Below, piece by piece: positions 9,133 through 17,552 of a stretch of 64,000 nt of DNA (the first letter of the stretch is position 1; every line of letters starts with the position of its first letter). Position numbers and translations under genes: made by a program. The notes below the pieces were generated by a model, which was given only the letters and a program-made list of their open reading frames with translations, did not search any database and had not been told where the DNA came from. Source of the stretch: Bradyrhizobium sp. dw_78 (GTDB taxonomy: Bacteria > Pseudomonadota > Alphaproteobacteria > Rhizobiales > Xanthobacteraceae); the NCBI RefSeq assembly GCF_018449525.1, contig NZ_JAAVUS010000015.1, forward strand, positions 62,001-126,000. Reading direction: 5' to 3'.

Positions 9133-9605
9133 AGCCCCCTCCACACGAAGACCGGCATCGGGATCTGCAAGGCGTAAGAGAAAAGGCCGACACCGAAGAC
9201 AGTGATGGCCGTCGAGAGAATAAGGGTGCTTTTCAGCGTCGCCTCGCGAGCCCCCATCGCTGCAACGAACACGCAGGCGAAGGTGCCGGGAATCATGCCG
9301 AAATAGGTGCCAAACAGCATGAACGCGAACGGTGACGCGAGAATGCAAGCCCAGGCCCACCATTCGCGATGCTCAGGCAAGATGTCCTCATCCTCGCCCT
9401 CTGGCGAACGCAGGGCGGGTGCGGCGATCGCGATGCCGAGCCCCGCGAGGATGACGCCGAGAATCGTGGGCAGGAAGCCCGGCCCCATATGCGTCAAGGT
9501 TCCGAAACCGTAGCCCGGTCCCTTCAAAGCCATTATCAGGCCGAAGAGGATCATCAATCCACCGGCATAAAAATCGCGCTTGCGGACGAGATTACGCGCA
9601 AGCAT
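9129..9605 (-). CDS. tctB: Tripartite tricarboxylate transporter small permease, TctB family
   Basis: Small four-helix membrane subunit of the TTT transporter, 158 residues. Hydrophobic segments fall near 12-30, 45-62, 85-105 and 115-150, and MGPGFLP is the typical TctB loop after TM1. It is the first gene of the operon tctB-tctA-ridA-MOSC-reductase, which has either overlaps or gaps of at most 13 bp throughout. The 134 bp upstream to acuI must contain its promoter, but I see no clear motif. Confidence 0.9.
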   Translation of the reverse strand: MLARNLVRKRDFYAGGLMILFGLIMALKGPGYGFGTLTHMGPGFLPTILGVILAGLGIAIAAPALRSPEGEDEDILPEHREWWAWACILASPFAFMLFGTYFGMIPGTFACVFVAAMGAREATLKSTLILSTAITVFGVGLFSYALQIPMPVFVWRGL

Positions 9606-9739
9606 GGCGAAAGTGTTGTGTCTATGAGTGACGCTCAGGGCCTTATCTCCGCTTGCTCAAGCTCAACCCGCCTCACGCATGAAGGCGGCGCCTGGCCTGC
9701 AACAACTCACGAAGCGCATTTCTTGAATCGCCGGGTACG

Positions 9740-10723
9740 TCACGTCTTCACATTGACCACGACACGGCCCCGTATCTGTCCCTCCAGGAGCTGACGGGCC
9801 GCAGTCACGACATCGCCTATCCCGATCTCGCTGACCGAGGCCTCCAGACCGGCCGGCTCGATCAGTTCGGCAAGCCGCTTCCACGCCGTGATGCGCTGCG
9901 GCTTCGGACGAGTGACACTGTTAATGCCAAGCAAGGCCACGCCTCGCAGGATGAATGGCGCAACCGATGCCGGAAGATCGAGGCCTTGAGCCATGCCACA
10001 TGCCGCCACGGCGCCATCGGCCTTCAGGCCGGCGCAGACATTTGCCAATGTATGACTGCCAACCGAGTCGATGGCAGCAGCCCATCGCTCTTTTTGAAGT
10101 GGACGCCCGGGCTCCGACAACGTGGCGCGATCGATCACGTCCTTGGCGCCGAGACTTTCAAGATAGGGCCGTTCGTGCAGACGACCGGTCGCGGCCACCA
10201 CCCGATAGCCCAGCCTGCTGAGAAGCATGATGGCGATGCCACCGACGCCCCCGCTGGCCCCCGTCACCAGCACATCGCCATCAGCCGGGGTGATGCCGTA
10301 TTTTTCCAGCGCCATCACCGACAGCATCGCCGTGTAGCCGGCGGTGCCGATCATCATTGCCTGCCGCGTGGAGATGTCGTCAGGCAGCCGCACCAACCAC
10401 TCGCCGCGCACGCGAGCCTTATTTGCCAATCCACCCCAATGCTGCTCGCCGACGCCCCATCCATTGAGAACGACGCGGTCGCCCGGCGAAAACTCCGGAT
10501 GATCGCTCGCGCTGACGATACCGGCCAGATCGATGCCGGGCACCATCGGGAATTTGCGCACGACCGGACCGCGGCCGGTGATGGCGAGACCATCCTTATA
10601 ATTCAGTGTGCTGTATTCAACGTCGACTGTGACGTCGCCCTCCGGCAGCCTGTCCCGGGGCAATGTGACGAGTTCGGCACGATAGCCCGGCTCGTCGTTC
10701 GAAATCAGAATCGCCTTCAACAT
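9740..10723 (-). CDS. acuI: Acrylyl-CoA reductase (NADPH), AcuI/YhdH family
   Basis: Medium-chain dehydrogenase/reductase of 327 residues that reduces acryloyl-CoA to propionyl-CoA. YSTLNYKDGLAI, the glycine-rich VTGASGGVGG nucleotide loop, ATGRLHERPYLESLGA and the C-terminal LLGINSV segment are typical of AcuI and distinguish it from other quinone-oxidoreductase-like MDRs. A GTG at 10753 is possible but has no ribosome site, and relatives begin at the MLKAIL methionine, hence 10723. It follows acuR by 39 bp on the same strand. AcuI protects cells from toxic acryloyl-CoA formed from acrylate or 3-hydroxypropionate. No DMSP lyase gene is in the window. Confidence 0.9.
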   Translation of the reverse strand: MLKAILISNDEPGYRAELVTLPRDRLPEGDVTVDVEYSTLNYKDGLAITGRGPVVRKFPMVPGIDLAGIVSASDHPEFSPGDRVVLNGWGVGEQHWGGLANKARVRGEWLVRLPDDISTRQAMMIGTAGYTAMLSVMALEKYGITPADGDVLVTGASGGVGGIAIMLLSRLGYRVVAATGRLHERPYLESLGAKDVIDRATLSEPGRPLQKERWAAAIDSVGSHTLANVCAGLKADGAVAACGMAQGLDLPASVAPFILRGVALLGINSVTRPKPQRITAWKRLAELIEPAGLEASVSEIGIGDVVTAARQLLEGQIRGRVVVNVKT

Positions 10724-10762
10724 CTCACTCGCCCACGCTTCACCTTCGGACACCGCGCATGA

Positions 10763-11395
10763 TCAACGCGGAAGCCCGTTCACAAAACCCGCGATGAACG
10801 TGGCGAGCGGATCGCCGCTGCGCATCAGCCGGGCGCGCATCACTGCACCCTCCCAACCGATCCAGAAATATTCGGCAAGTTCCTCGCAGTCGACTTGCCG
10901 CCCGATTTCACCTGCCGCAACTGCCAGCTCCAGACAGCTCGCGACCCGCGTCTGCCAGCCTTGCAAGATACCGTTGAGCTGCACGCGATAGCCGTCCGGC
11001 AACGCCTCGACTTCCTGTCCCAGGTTGCCGACCAGACAACCGCGAGCGTAGCGATATTTCGCCATACCGGCCTTGGCATCCTCGACAAAATCGTGGAGCC
11101 GCTGCAGCGGCGCGCGCGCCTCGTTCGTCAATGCGCGATCGAGTTTGCGGCAGAAAAAGGCATCGTAAGCCTTCAAGACCTCGGCGCCGAATACCGCCTT
11201 GCTGGCGAAGTAATAATAGAAGGATCCCTTCGGCACGGTCGCGCGCTTCAACACCGCGTCGAGCCCCGTGGCAGTAAAGCCCTGCTCGGTGAGAATTTCC
11301 ATTCCGCACCGGATCAGAACAGCTTTCGTTGCGACGTATCCGATCTCGTGCGAGGCACGATCGGCCGCGGCGCGTGACTGCGCTTTCTTGCTCAT
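10763..11395 (-). CDS. acuR: TetR-family acrylate-responsive repressor, AcuR-like
   Basis: TetR regulator of 210 residues. The HTH with VPKGSFYYYF lies at about 53-62. The ligand domain has RGCLVGNLGQE and FWIGWEGA, blocks I recognise from AcuR, the acrylate/DMSP-sensing repressor of acuR-acuI-dddL in Rhodobacter sphaeroides. The acuI gene follows directly, which supports the assignment. An operator-like palindrome (11406-11420) lies 11 bp upstream of its start over a TATAGA -10-like sequence, consistent with autorepression. GAAGGGAAAC supplies the ribosome site. Confidence 0.88.
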   Translation of the reverse strand: MSKKAQSRAAADRASHEIGYVATKAVLIRCGMEILTEQGFTATGLDAVLKRATVPKGSFYYYFASKAVFGAEVLKAYDAFFCRKLDRALTNEARAPLQRLHDFVEDAKAGMAKYRYARGCLVGNLGQEVEALPDGYRVQLNGILQGWQTRVASCLELAVAAGEIGRQVDCEELAEYFWIGWEGAVMRARLMRSGDPLATFIAGFVNGLPR

Positions 11396-11405
11396 GTTTC
11401 CCTTC

Positions 11406-11420
11406 TAGACCGATCGTCTA
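11406..11420 (-). promoter_or_regulatory. Putative AcuR operator overlapping the acuRI promoter
   Basis: TAGAC-CGATC-GTCTA is an inverted repeat with 5-bp arms and a 5-bp spacer, located 11 bp upstream of acuR. On the minus strand TATAGA (11417-11422) could be the -10 element, so a bound repressor would block transcription start. Confidence 0.6.
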
Positions 11421-11687
11421 TAAAAACAAAGCTCATTGATCAGGCAAGAACTGACGCCGACGCGAAGCGGAAATGCCTATCGACTAACTCACAAGTACGC
11501 AAAATATGCAGATATTGCCGATATAATTCGCATATTGGAGCGAGAATATCATTGCATCGCTTGGGGTGCCTATGGGCGCACCGGGCCCGCTCAACATTCG
11601 ATCACAGCGCATCCATGTTTCCCCGTTGACACAAGGTGTCATTGATTCCGATAGTCGGTCGCGCCGGTCAATTCAGTGAGGATTTAA
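11421..11687 (+). promoter_or_regulatory. AT-rich promoter region of the tctC-ACAD-CoA-transferase operon
   Basis: Gene-free stretch of 267 bp. It contains an AT-rich block with the inverted repeat AATATGC (11503-11509) / GCATATT (11530-11536), 20 bp apart, a plausible regulator site. A GTGAGGA ribosome site precedes ATG 11688. I see no protein-coding signal here. Confidence 0.35.
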
Positions 11688-12671
11688 ATGCGATCACGAC
11701 TTCTCATCGCGCTGTACATGGTCACGTCCCTGCTCGGCCTTGCTCCGGCACACGTCGTGGCGGCCGACAGCTATCCGTCCATGCCGATCAAGCTTTACGT
11801 CGGCTTCCCGCCGGGCGGTCCCACGGATATCATCGGCCGCGTGATCGGCCGAGAGCTGTCGAAACAGCTCGGACAGCCCGTGGTCATCGTCAACAACGGC
11901 GGCGCTGCCGGCATCATCGCGGCCACCACGGTGTCGAGAGCCGAACCTGACGGCTATTCCCTGCTCGTCAGCGTCGAATCCTCGCAAACGCGAGCCCAGG
12001 CGCTCTATGGGAAGCTGGCCTATGATCAGGAGAAGAGCTTCACCTTCCTGAGGAAGGTCGCCAAGCAGCACAGCCTGATCGTCGTGAACCCGCAGCTCCC
12101 GGTCCACAGCGTGGCTGAACTGATCGCCTACCTCAAGGCACATCCGGGCGAAGTGAACGTGGGCGAAACCTTCGGAACGTCGTCCCACATTGGCGGAACC
12201 CTCTTCGATATGGCCAACGACACCAAAGTGACATTCGTCAGCTATCCGGGCGGCGCGCAGCCCATCACCGACACGGTCGCAGGCACCGTTCAGCTTGGCT
12301 TCTTCACCGAAGCAACCGTTGCGCCGCTGGTGAAGGCGGGATCATTACGCGCGCTCGCTATTGCTGCGCCAGAGCGTTCCAAGGCGTTCCCCGATCTTCC
12401 GACCGCGACCGAAGCCGGGTCGAAGCCGTTTGATGCATCGCCGTGGTTCGGCGTCGTCGGCCCCGCAAACATGCCGCCGGACATCGTGAAAAAGCTCGGC
12501 GAGGCCCTCGATCGCATGACGGCGAGCAACGAATTCCAGACCGAGCTGGAAATACTCGGAGCCGTACCGATTCAGGGCACGACATCCGAGAGTTTCGCGC
12601 AAGATGTGGGACACGAAATCGTCGTCTGGAACCAATGGGCCAAGGACGTCAAAGCTCCGACCCTGCACTGA
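11688..12671 (+). CDS. TTT transporter periplasmic substrate-binding protein, TctC/Bug family
   Basis: Periplasmic carboxylate-binding protein of 327 residues. A Sec signal peptide ends near VVAA-DSYP (about residue 26). YVGFPPGGPTDIIGR is the Bug/TctC ligand loop, and PDGYSLL and the C-terminal PTATEAG block are typical. It opens a plus-strand operon with an acyl-CoA dehydrogenase and a CoA transferase. TctC proteins need TctA and TctB permeases. The nearest pair is at 7570-9605 in opposite orientation, separated by acuI-acuR, so partnership is possible but not shown. Confidence 0.9.
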   Translation: MRSRLLIALYMVTSLLGLAPAHVVAADSYPSMPIKLYVGFPPGGPTDIIGRVIGRELSKQLGQPVVIVNNGGAAGIIAATTVSRAEPDGYSLLVSVESSQTRAQALYGKLAYDQEKSFTFLRKVAKQHSLIVVNPQLPVHSVAELIAYLKAHPGEVNVGETFGTSSHIGGTLFDMANDTKVTFVSYPGGAQPITDTVAGTVQLGFFTEATVAPLVKAGSLRALAIAAPERSKAFPDLPTATEAGSKPFDASPWFGVVGPANMPPDIVKKLGEALDRMTASNEFQTELEILGAVPIQGTTSESFAQDVGHEIVVWNQWAKDVKAPTLH

Positions 12672-12677
12672 CCGCAC

Positions 12678-13862
12678 ATGGATTTCTATCGCCAATACGA
12701 CAGCCTGCTTTCCAGCGACGAGCTGTCCTTCGTCGAGAAAGCCCGTGCGTTCTGCACGGGCGCCTTTTCCGACCATCTGCTTCAAGCGCACATCGAGGGG
12801 ATCCCGTTCGCGCGGGAATGGATCTCCCGATGGGCGGCCCTCGGCATGTTCGGGCTGCAAGCGCAGCGCGATCACGGCGGTCTGGGGGCGTCCTTTCTCT
12901 GCAAAGTTCGGGTCGCCCAAGAGATGGCGCAGCACGGCTTTGCCGCCGCCTTCTGCCTCAACCACCATCAGGGCAGCGTCACCCGGCTGTCTCAAACGGG
13001 AACACCGGCGCAGGCTCAGCGCCTGCTGCCAGACGCCCTGCGCGGGGAACGCCTCTACACGATCGCGATGACCGAACCCGGCGGTGGAAGCGATGCGGCC
13101 GGCATGTCGACCATCGCAACCAGGGTGCCGGATGGCTGGCGGCTCAACGGTAGCAAAAGCTGGCTGACCGACGGCCTGATCGTCGATGGGCTCATCCTGC
13201 TTGCCCGCGCAGCGAATGATACCGCCGATGACGGTGTCGCAAGCTTCTATGTCACGCTGGACGACGCGGCTACGTTCTCGCGCCGGGAAATCATGGTGCC
13301 GGGGGCGCGATCGTTTCGGCTGGCCGAGATTACGTTCAAGGACCATTTCATCCCCGACTGGGCGATGATCGCGGCGCCGGGACAGGCCCTGAAAGCCTCG
13401 ATGGCGACCATCAACGCCGCACGGGTTCATGTCGCGGCAATGTGCGTCGCGACGCTGCGGGCTTCCTTAGCCGAAGCGGTGGCCTACTGCCAGGAGCGTC
13501 ATACCTTCGGCAAATCACTGTTGCAGCATCAGGGACTGCGCTGGGAGCTGGCGAACGTCGCCACGCGCCTGGAGGCCGCTAATGCCCTGGTGTATCGGGC
13601 CGCCGAGCTGATTCAGCGCGGCGAGACGCCCGTGACCCTCGCCGCACAGTGCAAGGCGTTCGCCGTGGAGACCGCGATCTGGGGCGTCGACCAATGCATC
13701 CGCGCCATCGGCGCGACGGGAGCCAGCAGCGCCCATCGCCTCAACATGCACCTCGCCGAGATGCGAATGGCGGCCTACGCGGACGGCACCAACGAGATGT
13801 TGTTCGATCGCATCGGAAAGGGACTGGCGGCCGACTACCCGCTTCAGTCCGCAGCTCATTGA
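12678..13862 (+). CDS. Acyl-CoA dehydrogenase family flavoprotein
   Basis: FAD enzyme of 394 residues with the three-part ACAD fold: N-terminal helices, the beta domain with YTIAMTEPGGGSDAAG (FAD/substrate loop) and the C-terminal helical domain with RHTFGKSLLQHQGLRWELA. At the position of the classical catalytic glutamate (YEG-T motif) the sequence is YADGTNEM, giving Asp369. The alternative glutamate position in the helix beginning INAARVHVAA is also not Glu. Asp occurs here in some ACAD subfamilies, so activity is plausible. The start is 6 bp after the tctC stop. It probably oxidises the CoA thioester made by the next two genes. Confidence 0.9.
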   Translation: MDFYRQYDSLLSSDELSFVEKARAFCTGAFSDHLLQAHIEGIPFAREWISRWAALGMFGLQAQRDHGGLGASFLCKVRVAQEMAQHGFAAAFCLNHHQGSVTRLSQTGTPAQAQRLLPDALRGERLYTIAMTEPGGGSDAAGMSTIATRVPDGWRLNGSKSWLTDGLIVDGLILLARAANDTADDGVASFYVTLDDAATFSRREIMVPGARSFRLAEITFKDHFIPDWAMIAAPGQALKASMATINAARVHVAAMCVATLRASLAEAVAYCQERHTFGKSLLQHQGLRWELANVATRLEAANALVYRAAELIQRGETPVTLAAQCKAFAVETAIWGVDQCIRAIGATGASSAHRLNMHLAEMRMAAYADGTNEMLFDRIGKGLAADYPLQSAAH

Positions 13863-13878
13863 TAAGGCAGGAGTTCTA

Positions 13879-14541
13879 ATGCGCAACGTCGTTGTCGAAA
13901 ACGCGCGCGAAGCTGTCGCCGGCATCAAGGACGGCGACACGGTGATGATGGGCGGCTTCGGCGGCGCGGGCCTACCGACCGGCGTGATCGAGGCGGTGCT
14001 CGACACCGGGGTGCGCGAACTCACCATCATCTCGAATAATGCCGGGGCGTCAGGCCCCGATCTCTCGCTGTGGTTTGCCGCGGGGATCGTGCGCAAGATC
14101 ATCTGTTCCTATCCGCGCAATGCTGAAGCCTTCGCGCAGCGATACCGTGCCGGCGAAGTGGAGCTCGAACTCGTCCCCCAGGGCACGCTCGTCGAGCGGA
14201 TCCGGGCCGGCGGCGCTGGACTTGGCGGCTTCCTCTCTCCCGTCGGAGTCGGCACCGTGTTTGCCGAGGGCAAGCGTGCGATCGACGTCGATGGCCGTGG
14301 CTATATTCTCGAGTTACCGCTGCGCGCCGATTTTTCGTTCGTGAAAGGACGCCAGGCGGATGCGCTCGGCAACGTCACCTACAACAAGACCGCACGCAAC
14401 CATTGCGCCGTCATGGCCACCGCAGCGACGACCGTCGCCGTGGAGGTCGACGAGATCGTCGAGGTGGGGACCATGGACCCCGAGGCCATCGTCACCCCCT
14501 GCATCTTCGTCGATCGCGTCTATATGAGGAAGCCGCAATGA
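13879..14541 (+). CDS. CoA transferase family I, subunit A
   Basis: Alpha subunit (220 residues) of a succinyl/acetyl-CoA:carboxylate CoA transferase, of the kind represented by 3-oxoacid and 3-oxoadipate CoA transferases. GGFGGAGLPTGVIEAV forms the CoA-binding loop, and ADFSFVKGRQADALGN is typical of the A subunit. AGGAG precedes the ATG. The stop overlaps the subunit B start (ATGA at 14538-14541), as expected for a stoichiometric complex. With the upstream ACAD and binding protein it suggests uptake and CoA activation of a carboxylic acid. Confidence 0.92.
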   Translation: MRNVVVENAREAVAGIKDGDTVMMGGFGGAGLPTGVIEAVLDTGVRELTIISNNAGASGPDLSLWFAAGIVRKIICSYPRNAEAFAQRYRAGEVELELVPQGTLVERIRAGGAGLGGFLSPVGVGTVFAEGKRAIDVDGRGYILELPLRADFSFVKGRQADALGNVTYNKTARNHCAVMATAATTVAVEVDEIVEVGTMDPEAIVTPCIFVDRVYMRKPQ

Positions 14542-15224
14542 GTTCCTTGTCCCGCGACGCCCTCGCCCGCCTCGTCGCCGCGCATCTGCCGCAGCAGGGT
14601 TTTGTCAATCTCGGCATCGGCGCGCCATCCCATGTGGCAGATCATTTGCAGCCGGACAGCGGCGTTATCCTGCACAGCGAGAACGGTATTCTAAATATCG
14701 GGCCTCGCCCTCCGCAAGGCGAGGAAGATTGGGATCTCATCAACGCCAGCAAAATCCCGATCACAGCCAGGCCCGGCTGCTCTTATTTCGATTCCAGCCT
14801 GTCTTTTGCGATGATGCGCGGCGGTCACATCGACGTAGCCATCCTCGGCGCATTTCAGGTGTCGCAGAGCGGCGACCTCGCCAACTGGAGCACGGGCGAA
14901 CGCAACGGATCGGTGCCGGGCATCGGCGGGGCGATCGATTTGGCTGTCGGTGCAAAGTCCATCTGGGTCATGATGGAACATACGACCCGCGATAAGGCCC
15001 CACGCATTGTCGACCGCTGCACCTATCCGCTGACAGCCGCCGGCGTGGTCAGCCGTATCTTCACGGATCTCGCCATTATCGACATCACACCGGATGGGCT
15101 GGTGGTCGATGCCCTGCTGGAATCCGCGTCGATCGAGACTCTCAAGGTCGTGACCGCAGCACCGCTGATCGCATCCGGCTCGATGCGGACCATCGGGCTT
15201 GACGGTACGATTGGCGGCATTTGA
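14538..15224 (+). CDS. CoA transferase family I, subunit B
   Basis: Beta subunit of 228 residues carrying the catalytic glutamate in HSENG (around residue 53), which forms the glutamyl-CoA thioester. NLGIGAPSHVADHL near the N-terminus and the GGAIDLAVGAKSIWVMMEH block are diagnostic. The frame is open to 14403, but the ATG at 14538 overlapping the subunit A stop is the evident start. The last gene of the operon; the XRE regulator follows after 117 bp. Confidence 0.92.
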   Translation: MSSLSRDALARLVAAHLPQQGFVNLGIGAPSHVADHLQPDSGVILHSENGILNIGPRPPQGEEDWDLINASKIPITARPGCSYFDSSLSFAMMRGGHIDVAILGAFQVSQSGDLANWSTGERNGSVPGIGGAIDLAVGAKSIWVMMEHTTRDKAPRIVDRCTYPLTAAGVVSRIFTDLAIIDITPDGLVVDALLESASIETLKVVTAAPLIASGSMRTIGLDGTIGGI

Positions 15225-15341
15225 TACGATCGATATCTTAGAGCATGCCCCTCTTGATCGCCGGGTATGCCCGCGCCTTCGATGAATTCGGGAAGGACAT
15301 ATTGACGCGTCCATGATTCCATTTACGAGCGCTTTGCCCCA

Positions 15342-15878
15342 ATGCCTCTCAACCTGAAATTCCTGCGGCTCCAGCGCAGCATGACGCTTGAGCAGCTCTC
15401 AAGCCGAGCCGGCCTGACGCGCAGCTATCTGTCCAAGCTGGAACGCGGGCTCTCGGCGCCTTCGATCGGCTCCGCGATCCGGATATCCAACGCGCTGAGC
15501 ATCAGCCTCGAGGAGATGTATGGGCAGGAGAAGGACCATGATCCCATCACGATCGTCAGGAGCAAAAACGGCAAGCCTGGCGATCCGGCCATGCACCTGT
15601 CCCTGGTGGCGGGAATCAATCCCGAGCGCGTCATGCGCGCCTTCATTATCCGTCCGAGCCGGACCGCCAAACGCGGGCGCATGATGAGCGAGCATGAGGG
15701 GGAGGAAATTCTATTCGTCCTGACCGGCAGGATCGAACTTGTGATCGGCAAGCGAAAAGAGGTGCTGAAGCCGGGTGACTGCGTGCAGTTTTCCTCGACG
15801 ATGCCGCACAAGCTCACCGCCCTGACAAAAGAGCCGGCTTCCGCACTCGTCGTGATCGCCGTGAACGGCATTTTGTAG
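15342..15878 (+). CDS. XRE-cupin transcriptional regulator
   Basis: Regulator of 178 residues. An N-terminal XRE helix-turn-helix (about 4-58: LKFLRLQRSMTLEQLSSRAG then SYLSKLERG) is joined to a C-terminal cupin (about 100-175, with EEILFVLTGRIELVIG and LKPGDCVQFSSTMPHKL). This architecture usually senses a small ligand and controls adjacent catabolic genes. It is downstream of the CoA-transferase operon and convergent with the hydantoinase gene, so either cluster could be its target. Confidence 0.9.
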   Translation: MPLNLKFLRLQRSMTLEQLSSRAGLTRSYLSKLERGLSAPSIGSAIRISNALSISLEEMYGQEKDHDPITIVRSKNGKPGDPAMHLSLVAGINPERVMRAFIIRPSRTAKRGRMMSEHEGEEILFVLTGRIELVIGKRKEVLKPGDCVQFSSTMPHKLTALTKEPASALVVIAVNGIL

Positions 15879-15979
15879 TCTTAGCTCGCCCAACTGCGCC
15901 CATTCGCTCCCGAAGCGCGATGACGTTTCACGTTGCCGCGGATGGAATCGGCGAGCGGCGTCTGCTCGCGACGGATGGC

Positions 15980-17449
15980 TCACAGCAGGGTCGCACCGAA
16001 ATTGCGGTCGGGATCGATGTCCGATACCAGGCGGCCGGTCGGCTTCGCCGCCTCGCCTCCGGCGCGAGCGAGGAAGCGACCGGAGCCTGCTTCGACCGAA
16101 CGCTTGCCGTCCGCGACGATGATGCGCCCGCGCGACAGCACGGTGACCGGCCAACCGCGCAGCCTGCGGCCGGCAAAAGGCGTGTAGCCGGCGAGGTCGT
16201 GCATCATCCCGTCGCCCAGCGTGATCTCGCGCTGCGGATCCCAGATCGCGATGTCCGCATCGGCGCCGACAGCAATCGAGCCCTTGCGCGGATGCAGATT
16301 GTAGATCTTTGCCGGCGCCGTCGCGGTCAGTTCAACAAATTTTTCGAGTCCCAGACGCCCCTTTGAAACCATCGCATCGAACAGCAGCGGCAAACGAACT
16401 TCCAGTCCCGGCAATCCATTCGCGATCTGCTTGAAATTGAGATTGGGACCAGCGCGCAATTTACCCGATACGTCAAACCGGTATGGCGCATGATCGGACG
16501 AAACAGTCTGGAGATCGCCGAGCGCGAGCGCCTGCCACAGCGCCTCCTGATCCGAGGCGCGGCGCGGCGGCGGGCTGCACATCCATTTCGCGCCTTCGAC
16601 GCCCGGCTTGTCAAGATCGTCGGCGGTGAGAAAAAGATATTGCGGACAGGTCTCCGCGAACACCTTCAGGCCCTGCCCGCGCGCATCGCGGATCACCTTG
16701 GCGCCTTCGGCCGTCGACACGTGAAAGATCATGATCGGCTGATCGATCAGCGCGGCCATGCCGATCAGCCGGTTGAAGGCCTCCGCTTCCGAAACGCGGG
16801 CATGGCTGATGGCGTGATATTTGGGATCCGTATAGCCGCGCGCGAGCAGCCTCTTCACCATCCAGGAAATAATTCCGTGGTTCTCGGCATGGGCACAGAG
16901 CAGCGCGCCTCCGTCGCGGGCCGCCAGGAGAATGTCGAGCAGTGGCTCGTCCTCGATTTTCAGGCGATCATAGGTCATGAAAATCTTGATCGAGGCATGG
17001 CCCTGCTTGATCAGCGCCGGCAGATCGGTCTCCAACGTCTCCCTGGTCGGATCGGCGATGATCATGTGAAAGGCGTAGTCGATGACCGCGCCTTTTCGCG
17101 CGAGAGCATGATAATCTTCGAGCACCAGGGGCAGTTTCATGCCGACATGTTGAGCCGCGAACGAGATCACGGTGGTGGTGCCGCCGAAGGCTGCCGAAAC
17201 GGTGGCGCTCTCGAACGTGTCGGCGTTCATGATGCCCGCGGCCGAAAGCTGCTCGATGTGAGCGTGGCTGTCGACCCCGCCCGGCAGAACCAGTTTGCCC
17301 CGCGCGTCGATCTCGCATGGTGCGCCCGCCAGCCCGCGGCCGATGGCGGCGATGGTCTCACCGGAAATGGCGACATCGGCCTCGAACAGGTCGCTCGCGG
17401 TGGCGACGCGCCCGCCGCGAATGATAAGGTCGTAAGCAGGCCCGGTCAT
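15980..17449 (-). CDS. Dihydropyrimidinase/D-hydantoinase-family amidohydrolase
   Basis: Cytoplasmic binuclear-metal cyclic amidohydrolase of 489 residues that opens hydantoin or dihydropyrimidine rings to N-carbamoyl amino acids. All metal ligands are visible: His62 and His64 in DSHAHIE, the carboxylated Lys155 in SIKIFMTY, His187 in CAHAEN, His243 in IFHVS, and Asp319 in SSDHAP. ATG 17449 with GGGAG upstream gives a normal N-terminus; the longer frame to 17599 is discarded. It is divergent from the racemase gene, with sigma-54-type promoters facing both ways between them. The carbamoyl product is the substrate type for the carbamoylase at 18507. Confidence 0.92.
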   Translation of the reverse strand: MTGPAYDLIIRGGRVATASDLFEADVAISGETIAAIGRGLAGAPCEIDARGKLVLPGGVDSHAHIEQLSAAGIMNADTFESATVSAAFGGTTTVISFAAQHVGMKLPLVLEDYHALARKGAVIDYAFHMIIADPTRETLETDLPALIKQGHASIKIFMTYDRLKIEDEPLLDILLAARDGGALLCAHAENHGIISWMVKRLLARGYTDPKYHAISHARVSEAEAFNRLIGMAALIDQPIMIFHVSTAEGAKVIRDARGQGLKVFAETCPQYLFLTADDLDKPGVEGAKWMCSPPPRRASDQEALWQALALGDLQTVSSDHAPYRFDVSGKLRAGPNLNFKQIANGLPGLEVRLPLLFDAMVSKGRLGLEKFVELTATAPAKIYNLHPRKGSIAVGADADIAIWDPQREITLGDGMMHDLAGYTPFAGRRLRGWPVTVLSRGRIIVADGKRSVEAGSGRFLARAGGEAAKPTGRLVSDIDPDRNFGATLL

Positions 17450-17473
17450 GGCAAACTCCCAAATCCCGACTTC

Positions 17474-17542
17474 CAAGTCTTCGACTTGCGACAAGTCTTC
17501 ACTGCAACAAGTCTTCGCTGCAAATTTTCGCTGCAAGCCTTC
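17474..17542. repeat. Iterated CAAGTCTTC-type direct repeats in the hydantoinase leader
   Basis: CAAGTCTTC occurs exactly at 17474, 17492 and 17508, with degenerate copies CAAATTTTC (17521) and CAAGCCTTC (17534). Several are followed by GCTG. Spacing is 13-18 bp. The block lies between the hydantoinase start and its sigma-54-like promoter, hence in the untranslated leader or acting as regulator sites. Confidence 0.6.
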
Positions 17543-17552
17543 GCCGAATGGA

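Noticed and set aside
7528..9177. 549-codon plus-strand open frame opposite tctA
   Set aside because: Antisense shadow of tctA with His/Arg/Asp-rich product, no ribosome site and no family features.
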